From positions 2,388,001 through 2,452,000 of the forward strand of contig NC_086371.1 in assembly GCF_036324505.1 (NCBI RefSeq): DNA of 64,000 bases. Direction: 5' to 3'. Shown here in pieces: positions 51,515 to 64,000 of the stretch. Under the pieces are notes generated by a model, which saw only the letters and a program-made list of their open reading frames with translations, was not told the DNA's origin and did no database searches. Source of the stretch: Eleginops maclovinus (taxonomy: Eukaryota; Chordata; Actinopteri; Perciformes; Eleginopidae). Position 1 is the stretch's first letter, and the number at the start of each line of letters is the position of its first letter. Made by a program: the position numbers and the translations under genes.

Positions 51515-51590
51515 TGTTGACGGGGAATCGAACCCGCGACCCGCTGCAGCTATTGATCGCTGATCGGGTAACAACTGGGTTAACAAGTAA
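51515..51590 (-). mobile_element. tRNA-like sequence with an intact B box
   Basis: On the - strand GGGTTCGATTCCC (51,523-51,535) is a perfect B box / T loop, and TAACCCAGTTG (51,572-51,582) is A-box-like. The acceptor arm and outer T stem do not pair, so I read a pseudogene or SINE head, not a functional tRNA. A 133-bp CA array starts a few bases beyond it. Confidence 0.5.
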
Positions 51591-51594
51591 ACCA

Positions 51595-51731
<137 letters not shown>

Positions 51732-52013
51732 GGGCTGAGTTTCTGGGTTACTGAGGACACACACACATCACTGACAGGAACAACACACTGGATGAGTGAC
51801 ATGTGTTTGGGAGCCTCGAGGGGAATCTGAATATTGATTGGCCCAGAACAGTTGTGAGTGTTGTTTGTGTGTGTGTGAGTGTGAGTGTAGTTTGTGTGTG
51901 TGTTGATGGGGAGATAACGCTTCATCGACAGAGTCATGGAGGGGAGGGGAGAGTGTGTTTTTACAGAGGAGTGTGTTGTTGCTGCTGATGTTGGTCGATT
52001 ATCCTGTTTCCTT

Positions 52014-54300
<2,287 letters not shown>

Positions 54301-54310
54301 GGAGTGGGGG

Positions 54311-54332
54311 TGTCTGTGTGTGTGTGTATGTA

Positions 54333-54383
<51 letters not shown>

Positions 54384-54497
54384 TCCACCAAAATGAAGGA
54401 AGGATCCCCAGAAAGCAGCTTGTTAATTATCCAATTTAATCTGATGGAATTGAAACTTGAACCCCACAAATGAATTAATTAGCCTAATTGTTGCTGG

Positions 54498-54548
<51 letters not shown>
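54311..54548. repeat. Two (GT)n arrays
   Basis: GT 54,311-54,381 with GTAT interruptions and GT about 54,499-54,548. Confidence 0.95.
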
Positions 54549-54550
<2 letters not shown>

Positions 54551-54559
54551 GTTTATCTT

Positions 54560-57130
54560 TTTGCACTATTGTGTGTGTGTGACTCTCCTACTTAATTTAG
54601 TCACAATCAGCCCCAGCTAAATACACACATGGGCTAAAATATTTCAGCGTAAAGCTTGTAAATGATGTATGCTCCAATGGTGAATAATAGATGGGATGTA
54701 TGGACGACTGTTGGACGAAGTTAGAAGTGAGTTTTTATTACAGACGGACACTAATGGCCCGGCTGTGTGAGAGTAAAGTGAACCGCAGTGATGAAGGGAG
54801 TTCATTATTTGTAGTTAATGAGGAATAACTTTCAGACGCGTCGGCCGGCTGCTGCGACCTCTGACCTCTGACCCTCTGATGTACCCAGCCTTATTTTTGG
54901 TAGTGTTGTGTGATCTGAGGCACACACACACACACCATTCAAATCTAGCTGACACATGTTCTAATGAGTGTGTGGGAGGTGACGGGGGGGTGGGTCAGAG
55001 GTCTCGATGCGGCTCGGCGCTCGGCTGACGCTGGTGACGGACTCCTGTCTGCGGCGGGGGTCAGAGGGCGGCAGGCGGCAGACAGACGGGGTCAGAGGGG
55101 AGGTGGTGAGACAGCCACAGCAGCCAGATATAAAGCGTCTTTTTTTAGGAGTTTGATTCATGACGTATTTAGTAAAGTGATTTCAAAAGGGCCAAATGAG
55201 TCTGAGCGCCAATAACCAATAGGAGCGCTCAAGTGTTCTGCAGTGATGTCATTGTGTTCCGTAACCTTTCAGACCATCCACTGACAGAACTGACTACACA
55301 CAGTGAAGCTCACACACACTATGTTATGAACATAAAGGTTCACCTGCTGAAGTAAAATCAGAACAGATTCAGTCAGTAGACGACAAAGCAGAGATGACCG
55401 GAGTGTGTTTGACAGTCCGTCTCACCGACAAATGTACGAAGCAAATTAGAAAATTAGATTTAGCTCGGCAGCGACTGATATTTTCAGCAAAGTGTGTGAG
55501 AGGACAGAGAGCGAGAAAACAGAGATCTGAACAGCAACCATTGTTCTGTTTTATGACAGGGACACACACACTCAGTCAGTCACGCTTCAAAATACATGGT
55601 GTGAAGTGTCTCGTGTACAACTGTGAAGGACCACAGATTTGTTTGGTTTTTTATCAGGAAGAACAGAAAAACAGAACTGAATTATTTCATTACAATTCTT
55701 TTAAAAGTAAAAAAAAATGGTGACAATTTAATCTGTGAAAAGATAAAGTAATAGTGTTTAAATACAATATATTTTATAAGCAGGGGCAACAAATACCAAA
55801 CTACATCATCACTGCACCTCTCTATTGTTACCCTCCCCTCCCAAAGTCCCTTATTTCCAACCACCCTCTTCAGACCTTTAACTCCCCCTCTCCCCCTTCC
55901 ACCTCTAACTACACCCCCCTTTCATCCAAATGGTTTCCTTTTGTGGTTAGAGCCATTTGTTACAGGTGACTCCTCCTCCTCCTCCTCCTCCCCGATTGGG
56001 CTTTACATTGTTTCTCATAATACTGTATTTGTCCCGCGGTAGATAAGGTTTTGTGAGGGTTGCTCGTTTTTTAGAAATAAATAATAACCAAAATGTGAGA
56101 CAAATATTTCTTTAAACTTCAAAAGTCAAAGTGGGAGAGAGTGCAAAACGTAAGTAAAGGTGTGCACATTATACTGAAATACGGAACATACTTCTCCTAT
56201 TATTTGAAAATGCGTTCAATAGCAACAAGCGCTTCAATTTACGGTTATTCTTGATTCATTTGTTGATTATTTTCTCAATGAATCACTTTATTCTGTCTGT
56301 AAAATGGTGTAACATGTTGATAAATGTCTTATTTTATCCACAACAAAAACATTAGATTTACCTTCATAGAGGAGTAAATAAACCACACACATATTCACAT
56401 GGTAGACTCTGTAATAATCCATTGTTACTTTAGTGGATTATCAAAAGATTGAATGATAAAGAAACGCTGCGCTGAATTTCTATTAGCAAAAAATGACCTT
56501 TTTTTGGGTAAAAGTGCAAAATTTAGTCCAAAGTGTTGAAAGGAGTTGAGGTGAATACACTATAGGAGTTGCAGTGTTGCTCTAAGTGTTGGATACTGGG
56601 AATTAATCAAGATAAAAGCAGCCATTCAGGAAATAAAACAGCTGTAATTAAAGTGAAAACATGTTGAAAGTGACCCGAACAACTACAGGAGGTCGTTTAA
56701 AAAATGTCCATAAACATTTATAAAAGGGAAGGAGGAGGACGAAGGTTGTTGCTTTACATAAGGCTATATATAGAGTCTGCTGAGTGGATCCATTTGGCTG
56801 CAACTCAAATAAAGAAAGGGTGGGAGCGTATTTCATCTTCCTCTTCCTCCTCCTGTTCCTCACCAGGAAAGGGTCACATGACCAACAGGCAAAGCTTTAG
56901 GTAGCTATTGTGAGGAAATGTGAGATAAATGCTGAACAATGAGGCTTTATTTTCATTAATTAGTCAGATAAAGTGCCCGTTAATTCACCACATTAACCTC
57001 CGACTCTGTGTCACTCTGAGTTAATTATATTAAATATAACAAGTCCTGCCAGACGCTGTTATGAAGGCACGTGTTGGCTGTGAAAGAGTGGAACATTGGG
57101 AAAATAAAGGTAATAAAGCGCGTTTGTGAG
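54560..57130. other. Stretch without a gene
   Basis: Includes a CpG-containing patch (54,980-55,130), a CTC trinucleotide run (55,971-55,992), pyrimidine-rich DNA (55,810-55,920) and AT-rich sequence. The frames seen are short and unrecognised. Confidence 0.4.
56880..57075. promoter_or_regulatory. Candidate conserved non-coding element downstream
   Basis: Contains TTCATTAATTAGTCAG, CCGTTAATTCACC and GAGTTAATTATATTAAA in a repeat-free stretch. Homeodomain-site clustering only. Confidence 0.2.
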
Positions 57131-57137
57131 GCAGGTG

Positions 57138-57192
57138 TTAGCCACCTTTAGCTTAGCGGTGGTGATGTGGAGTCATGTGACCGTGCTGTCAT
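57138..57192 (+). repeat. Isolated partial unit of the 72-bp minisatellite
   Basis: A single diverged unit (ttagccacctttagcttagc... to gaccgtgctgt) with no array and no recognisable flanks of the composite element. Probably a relic. Confidence 0.85.
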
Positions 57193-57494
57193 TTGCTTTT
57201 TGTAGAGGAAGCCCTTCCGATGCTAGCTAACTATATGTCCTCCCTGCACCGCTCTGGCTCTAATTTAAAGAATGGAGACTGCTTTTCCTGCCACAGACGT
57301 GCAGGTTTAAGTTAATTGATAGCCCTTACTTTTGTGAGGTTGTGAAATGTGATTTATACCTGCCCTCTGTCCTCTCGGAGGTGAAGCAGGTAAGAGCCGT
57401 GGATAGATTTATTAGCCAAAAGACTGCTTAATTTATATCCATGTTTTAAAAAAACTCAGCTTCCAACTGTATATCATTTAAATGACACCTCGTG

Positions 57495-57560
57495 GCAGTG
57501 GCGGAAAGTACATCTGCCTAAAAGTAATTGTACTTTACTTGAGTATCTCCTCTGTATGCT
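57495..57560. mobile_element. Fragment of the same GTACTT-rich teleost repeat
   Basis: CAGTGGCGGAAAGTAC followed by AATTGTACTTTACTTGAGTAT is the characteristic core of that repeat. Short remnant. Confidence 0.6.
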
Positions 57561-57811
57561 ACATAGTTGTATCCTCCATCCTGCACATCATGCACCATGT
57601 GACTCCTTTACCATCTCCTCCTTCACATGCATGAATATCCCATAATGCCCTTTAGCAATTATCATCACTAATTACAGCAGGAAGCTAAGTGCTGATGACA
57701 GCTGCGGCATTAGCATCGCTAAGCTAACGGTGACACTGAGCGTTTTCTAATGTAAATGTTCTTTCTGGGAGCCAGAGGTGCTGCCCTGCCTGCCTCATGC
57801 TCCTGAACAAA

Positions 57812-57936
<125 letters not shown>

Positions 57937-58159
57937 AGCTCGTCCTGTTCTGTATGCTATATTTAGTAGCCGTTCGATCCTCGCCACGTGTCCAGCAGTC
58001 AATAAAAATCAGCCGCTCGTCGTCGGACATCATGTCTGAACCTGATCCTCCCCCAAACCCCCTCACCTCTTCTCCCTCGCCTCCCTCACCTCATCTTCCA
58101 ACACAAAGTCAGCGGCATCCGTCCGAACACTCCCTGCTCCTCTTCTCGTCTATCAGATG

Positions 58160-60000
58160 AAAGTTGAGAGTTTGACTTTAATATCAGCGGTGTCACCTTC
58201 ACATCGACTGTCAGTCAACAAGCCGGTGCTGGAGGGGTCAAAGGTCACAGCAAACAGCATTATTAACTGCAGAGAAATGTGGAGCATAGGAGGAGATCAT
58301 TTGCGTGTTTTTCCTTTTTAAATTCATATCTTTTGTTCGTAGTTGATATCATTTGTATATATTATTGATTGGGTTTTATATTATTTTTTTTTATTCGGTT
58401 TATAACCCTTAATCTTTGGTTTCTGTCGTTAACCTCTAAACCCCCTCTAAAAGCACCATTTCCATTTCACAGTAAAAATATAGACTATTATAACATCCAT
58501 TAGAGTTCACGCCTGCATGTAGATGTTTTGTTTTGTACTCAAATATCCATTTCTAAAGCATTTAGATGTATTCTTCGACAGATTTATTGGCAAACATGAT
58601 TTAAATGTTATTATTTTTTACTTTTTATTAATCCTTAGTTTGTATGTTCATGTATTTAGTTCAAAATAATTAAACAAAATACAATAAAATAATGCTAAAC
58701 TGGTTTGCTTTAAATCGAAAATGTTTAAAAAATATATAAATACATTCAACAAATTAAATAAATTCAACAAATTAAATAAATGAAATAAAAATAAATACCA
58801 AATTGGAAAATGTCCAATCAAATAAAATTCATAATAATCATATAAACAAATATTAGTGTGCACTTATGCAACTAAAATACAAAACTAAAATACAAAATAA
58901 ACAAAAACATTTAAATCTTGAGTCGTAAATGACTATTAAATTCACAATTTAAATAATATTAATAACAAACACGTCACTCCTATTTTGTTTTCTAACTTTC
59001 CATGCTTATAAGACACAATTTGGAGTAGTTTTCACCAACCAGACGGTGATTCCTCTCAGAACAGAGCCACTCTCTGTAAGACGTTAAGACACTCGTCTCT
59101 CCTTCATGCTTTTCTCTCCTCAAGCCTCACAAAGCCCGTCTAAATCTCACCGTTTTTGTCCCCCGGCTGCTTTGAGTCTGGAAAACATCTGCAGAGAGTC
59201 GACTGAGCCCGTCAGAGATTAGACGAGGGCATGAAACGTCTAGAAAGATTGTGCAGGGAGAGAAGAGGAACACTCCAAAATGCATTGGTTAATTTATTGA
59301 TGTACAGCCACAACAAAGTGTGTGTTAATAAAGCAGCTGCTGATCGGAGTGTGTGTAAATGTTGACAGACGCTAATGTAAGGTGTTTTTGTGTTGACTGC
59401 TGAAAGCCCAACAGGAGCTCACACAGACAGAAGATAAAGGCCTGAACAATGTTAACACACACACTTCCTGCAGCTGCTTTCACACAAAGACTCAGACACC
59501 CTCCCCCCCCCCCCCACCCACCTTGACAAGGACAATGTGTCTGCAGGAGCTGAAGTCACACCCTTTAAAGAAGAGGAGGACTTTAATCCTGACTGACTGC
59601 TGGTTTCTCAAAGGATCATTATAACCTGCTGTAGTGTCTTTATTCTCTCTCTGAGATATGAGCAGTCTCTACAAGTGTCTCTCATACACCTGTAGTTCAG
59701 TTTAGCAACAGGAAGTTTGCGATAGGCCTTTCAACATCAGCCGTTACATATACCTGTCGGGAAAGCAATTAAGTGTGTGTGTTTGTTTACTCACTTACAT
59801 AATCAGTTTACCACACTTTCTTCCATTTTTTTTCTCCGTTATTTGCTTATTTTCTTACCTGATTCAAGAGGTTTTCACTTCCTGTAATGATTGTTGAACC
59901 CTTTAGTGAAATGTGTAAAGTTTAATTGAAACATGTAGTGGTATGTAGGTGTGTGGCAACTGTCAGCCGAGGAATCAGCGATGAAGAAATGATCAATTAC
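58160..60000. other. AT-rich stretch without a gene
   Basis: Strongly AT-rich 58,300-58,990, a C run at 59,503-59,516, otherwise plain sequence. Confidence 0.5.
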
Positions 60001-60027
60001 TCACATATAGACAATAGTATGTTGTTA

Positions 60028-60400
60028 AAGGGGCCCTATTATCGCTTTCTGGGGTTCCCCCTCTCCTGTAGTGTGTTTTATATCGCTTTTCTGTGCATGT
60101 AGATGGTCTGCAAAGGCTGGAACCCCAAAGATCCGGAACATAGTGACATCACTCCAGAACACGCGCACTTCTATTGGCTAGCGCTCCAACGCTCTGTACG
60201 TGATAGGCTAAGGGTGTGGGACTTCTCTAAGCAGGTTGACCAATCACAACAGAGCCAGGCCAGCTAACCAACCAGAGCACACTAGGTTTCAGACAGAGGG
60301 TGAAAACAGGTGCTGCAGCACAGGCAGTATGAGAAACATACAGAGCTTTCTGAACATTAAAGCATGGAGACATGTCCCAGGAGAGATGTGGAATATTGAT
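60028..60400 (+). mobile_element. Dispersed teleost repeat (GGGGCCCTATTAT... family), longest copy
   Basis: It begins AAAGGGGCCCTATTAT and contains TGCATGTAGATGGTCTGCAAAGG, paired CCAATCAC/GGCTAGC-type blocks and CATGGAGACATGTCCCAGGAG. Inverted homology with 18,805-18,955 and direct homology with 23,767-23,872 show that it is dispersed. I recognise the leading block as a common fish repeat; its class (SINE or MITE) is not settled from sequence alone. The frame 60,236-60,535 inside it is not a gene. Confidence 0.65.
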
Positions 60401-60659
60401 CAATTTGTAGTTATATTGATTTATCTGTACAACAGGCCTGATGTCCTGTTATGTGAATCTGGTTTCTGCTTTCACCCAGACATAAAACAGCAGCCCCGGT
60501 CTGACGGCTATTCTGCTTCATTGTATTTTGTTTAGTTCTGTAGTTCTGATGGATGGATGCTGAGTGTGTAGCTGTGTGGCCGACATGGAGCCACTTTGTC
60601 TTCCTTCTCTCCCGCTGCTCTTACCTTCGACAGCCGAGCAGCTACACCGAGACAAACTG

Positions 60660-60660
60660 T

Positions 60661-60695
<35 letters not shown>

Positions 60696-60860
60696 ACACA
60701 CTCAGTATATATTTATATTTCTAGCAATATACCCACACTTCCTTTCAACTGTCAGTGAGCAGCAGCTGGGTTAGAACCTGCTCTGCCACTTCCACGTCTC
60801 TCTGTATATGTCTTTTTCTGCTGTGTGTATAAAGCATAGTGTGTGTGTGTGTGTGTGTGT
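60660..60860. repeat. (AC)n and (GT)n arrays
   Basis: AC 60,660-60,700 with one CTC interruption and short GT 60,838-60,860. Confidence 0.93.
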
Positions 60861-62138
60861 AGGACCACCACACACACACTTGAGTAACTAATTTTCAAGA
60901 TGGCTGGGTTTTCGCCATGGCTATGTGTGTGTGTGAAGGAGGGAAGGCAGCTGCCGTCAATTACTAATTTGGTACGAGAGAAAACAAATGTATTTAATCC
61001 CGGGTTGTCTTGTCCTGTTTTACTCTTCCTCCCTTTCTCCCTCTTCTTCACTCTCCTCCTCCGATAGCCATTAACGCTGCAAAGGGAATTTTAATGCAAC
61101 GCCTGCTTCAGTGGAAAGGAATGAATATTTAAAACACACTCTGACTGGAGCAATAACGCATGAGGACATATCCTTCATTTGGAGAACACGCACACGCACA
61201 CGCACACATACACACATACATGCAGGAGTGTGTTTATGTGTCACTTTTCAACCGGTTCTGCTGGTCTTACTGGAGATCAGTCCATGGTTTCTTGTTTTGT
61301 TTCTGCGATGCGTTCAAGTCCCGTCGGAGTTTAAACCGATAAGAAAGGTTCCCATGGTTACGGCTTGAAAGTGCTTTTAGGACGCAACTGGATATCACCG
61401 ACTGCTGCTTGTTTAGCCTCTTCTTATCCGTGTTTGAACCAGTTCAACCAGAACCTGTTTCATTTGCCACGGGGCTTACAGTGAGAGCTATACTTACCAA
61501 CACAACTCAAATTCACTGGTTCTCTGTGAGACTCTTTGCTGGACAGTTTTCTTGGCAAAAGTGGATAAAAGTTTATTTATTTTAGACGGTTAATTATTTG
61601 TTTTGTTCATCCTCTTTGTTTGTACATTCATAGTTAAAAGTAAAAAATGTAACTAAGAAACTGTTTGTTTTACTTAAATATATATCTTTTGAATCTTCTA
61701 TATTTCCATAAATGTTTGGTAACGTAATCCTAAAATGTGCCAAATATTGCAATGTGAGAATAAAACAGCATCATGAAACATGTAATGTAACACACACTAT
61801 AACATACATGCTTTCCATAAATCATTACAACATTAATGAAGGGAAAAAAACAAGGACTTTAAAGTCTTTGAAGTTTTAATAATCCACCCAAAAAACAGTG
61901 CGAATAAAAACGTTTGAAGCTTTTTAAAGTTACATTTGTTGTCGTTCCAGAAGGTGCAATTAATGCATTTCACTCAGAAATGCATTAATTGTTTTTTGTA
62001 ATTTTCAATAAATACAAAACGGGCTCATGGAGAGCCACAGGTGAGGTGAACCATCGTCTGTTGTTATGGAAACAAGGTGCGCTGTCAGCTCCTCTTTTTT
62101 TATTCCTCAGAAAAACAAAACGCCTCAGGCAGCACGTT

Positions 62139-62140
<2 letters not shown>

Positions 62141-62222
<82 letters not shown>
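62141..62222. repeat. (AC)n microsatellite, 82 bp
   Basis: Pure AC run. Confidence 0.97.
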
Positions 62223-62225
<3 letters not shown>

Positions 62226-63148
62226 TCTCCTGCTCTGCAGATGACACGTTTGAATAAAATCAAATCTCTTGAGTTTTAAGAACAGGTTTAATCACCTGTG
62301 GAGGAATGAAGAGAGGTGTTTGAACAGGTGTATTTTTACTACCTGCTTTTAGACCCAGGAGATAAAAACATTTCATTATCTTCAAGATTCCAGGTGGGAA
62401 GATTAAAACCTCAACTACAATATCCATGTACATTAAATAGGTGTGAAGTATTTCCATCACTTTAGATTGTTGACTCCTCTGCTTTCATTTGCACCTATAG
62501 TTACTTTGCAGGTGCAGATTATTTAAACATCATATAAAAAATGCAAAGATTATGAAGTATTTTTAGGGAAAAATGAACCAGGTTGCTGCAATGGTATTGA
62601 GACTAAAAATGTAGTTGAATTATTATAGATGGTAAGGAGAATAATAACACTTATAAATATATTTAACGCTAGTTTTGCATTTTTTGTGCTAATTGATCTT
62701 AATTGGATTTTCTGAGTACCTCTTCCATCTTTGGTATCTTGCATTAACAGTGAGGTTTAAATTCGGAGTACATACTTCTATTATTGGATGATTAATGAGA
62801 AAAGTCTCAGAAATGTAAGTTATTCTACTAAAGAGCACTCACACCATTCTTAAAAAACACATTTTTGGTTTCAAAAAACACTTTAAGTGTTAACACAACA
62901 AATGCTGCCAATATTTTGTGATGGGATTAATTTAGGCTTCCATAATGATTACTATAAGCCCCAACATATGCATAAAACAGGTCTTTATAATAGTTTTTCA
63001 AACACCTTTCAAATGCTTTATTAAAAAAAGGGTGTCTTTATGTGCACCCCGTATGTGTTAACCTACTTTCTGCAGATTTGTGACATTGTATATGTGCAGA
63101 TATGGTCTCTTCAGCTGCACTGCATGTCTGGTTTGCAGGATATCAGTG

Positions 63149-63184
<36 letters not shown>
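63149..63184. repeat. (GT)n microsatellite, 36 bp
   Basis: GT run followed by six G. Confidence 0.93.
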
Positions 63185-63186
<2 letters not shown>

Positions 63187-64000
63187 GGGCATGAACCACT
63201 GACCCTGTGACTCAGGGGTCTGACACACACTCCACAAATGGCAGCGACTCACAGAATTAGCAGCTATAAATCTGTGAGCGCCGCAGGGCTTCTCCGCGGG
63301 TCACAAGTACAGCGCTTGTTGTGATCCACGAGACGTGTCAGATTTAGCACGAGACGAAATATCGTGTCTCAGTGTTCTGAGTTTCTGCTGCTCATCATAA
63401 GCCGTTTCCACACATTGTATAGCACACAACGGGAGATCTAGTTCAGACACCTCCTCAATTACTGAAACGCTCCGTCGTCTGGATGTGTTTTTGAACGTGT
63501 GAAATACCAGTACTCTCTGGGAGCCCTTGTGATGCTAAATTAAGGGTTAGCCTCCAAATATGCTTCCTCACTGCTCATAAACAGTTACCGTTTTGTGCTT
63601 TTTGTCTTAGCGCTTTTGATTTCAAACCTTAGAAATGAAGTTCCCATATCTCGTCGTCTCTCCATTTAGACTTTTTTATTGTGGCGTATCTGTAAGTGAG
63701 CCTCCTTCATCTTCACCTTTTGTTTGTCTTCTTGAATAAAATGAAAAGCAAAATCAGGCTTCGTTTCACATTTTATTGATGTTGTACTCGAGAGTCTGTT
63801 TGATGTCCGGTTTCAATGATTGGGACACTTGCCTTCCTACATACAGCTCCTCTGGGTAGTCATGTTGCAGTGCATGTGTGATACAGTGATCTGTTTAGGA
63901 GTCTAAATGCTGGAATATTTAATACTCAAACTATTGTTAGTAACACAGGATAAAAAGATGGTGCTTGTAATGTAACAGAGATGTCTGCAATGCTCATTTG

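Larger units (their letters stand above)
60900..64000. other. Terminal stretch without a recognisable exon
   Basis: AT-leaning DNA with two microsatellites (62,141-62,222 and 63,149-63,184) and a CACGCA run (61,189-61,210). I looked for sequence encoding the pcdh1 CM3 motif (RRVTF) or its conserved tail and saw none. Confidence 0.45.

Noticed and set aside
51515..51590. Functional tRNA gene
   Set aside because: Only the B box is perfect; acceptor arm and outer T stem do not pair.
57954..58160. Proline/serine-rich frame considered as an exon
   Set aside because: Starts at a CA-array flank, low complexity, no homology recognised.

Overview
The window is vertebrate nuclear DNA, almost certainly from a teleost fish. 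It shows long introns with GT...AG splice sites, a vertebrate-type cadherin gene, very dense (CA)n/(GT)n microsatellites, and dispersed repeats of kinds I know from teleost genomes. It contains no bacterial operon, CRISPR array or phage.

The one gene I can support is protocadherin-1 (pcdh1), on the + strand. A CpG- and G-rich promoter-like area (about 6.1-7.05 kb) precedes a probable non-coding first exon (about 7.04-7.625 kb). A 14-kb intron follows. Coding exon 2 (21,696-22,505; signal peptide, EC1, EC2, start of EC3) is joined in phase 0 across a 4.8-kb intron to coding exon 3 (27,326-29,569; rest of EC3, EC4-EC7, transmembrane helix, cytoplasmic CM1 and CM2 motifs). Exon 3 has two possible ends: a donor site at 29,509/29,510, or read-through to a stop at 29,567-29,569. 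Read-through gives a 1,017-residue short isoform. The exons for the long tail (CM3/RRVTF motif) are not visible and should lie beyond 64,000, so the last 34 kb is probably intron 3.

The rest is non-coding. By hand tally about 3 kb is (CA)n/(GT)n, with none of any length between about 19.7 and 30.95 kb, the block carrying both coding exons. A 72-bp minisatellite occurs in four arrays (1.5-2.1, 34.3-34.7, 39.5-40.3 and 41.9-43.1 kb), about 40 units in all, one array inverted, plus a lone unit near 57.1 kb. The arrays share unique flanks, so they are copies of one composite dispersed element. A 295-bp segment is present twice in inverted orientation (2,391-2,685 and 14,345-14,639) with only three mismatches, bracketing the first exon.

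Other items are a diverged intron-1 tandem repeat whose units carry an octamer motif, three tRNA-like (SINE or pseudogene) remnants, two LINE-tail-like fragments, copies of two common fish repeats, a short interstitial telomeric tract and an 800-bp pyrimidine-rich tract. I see no new protein system. The most unusual objects are the composite minisatellite element and the near-identical inverted pair.
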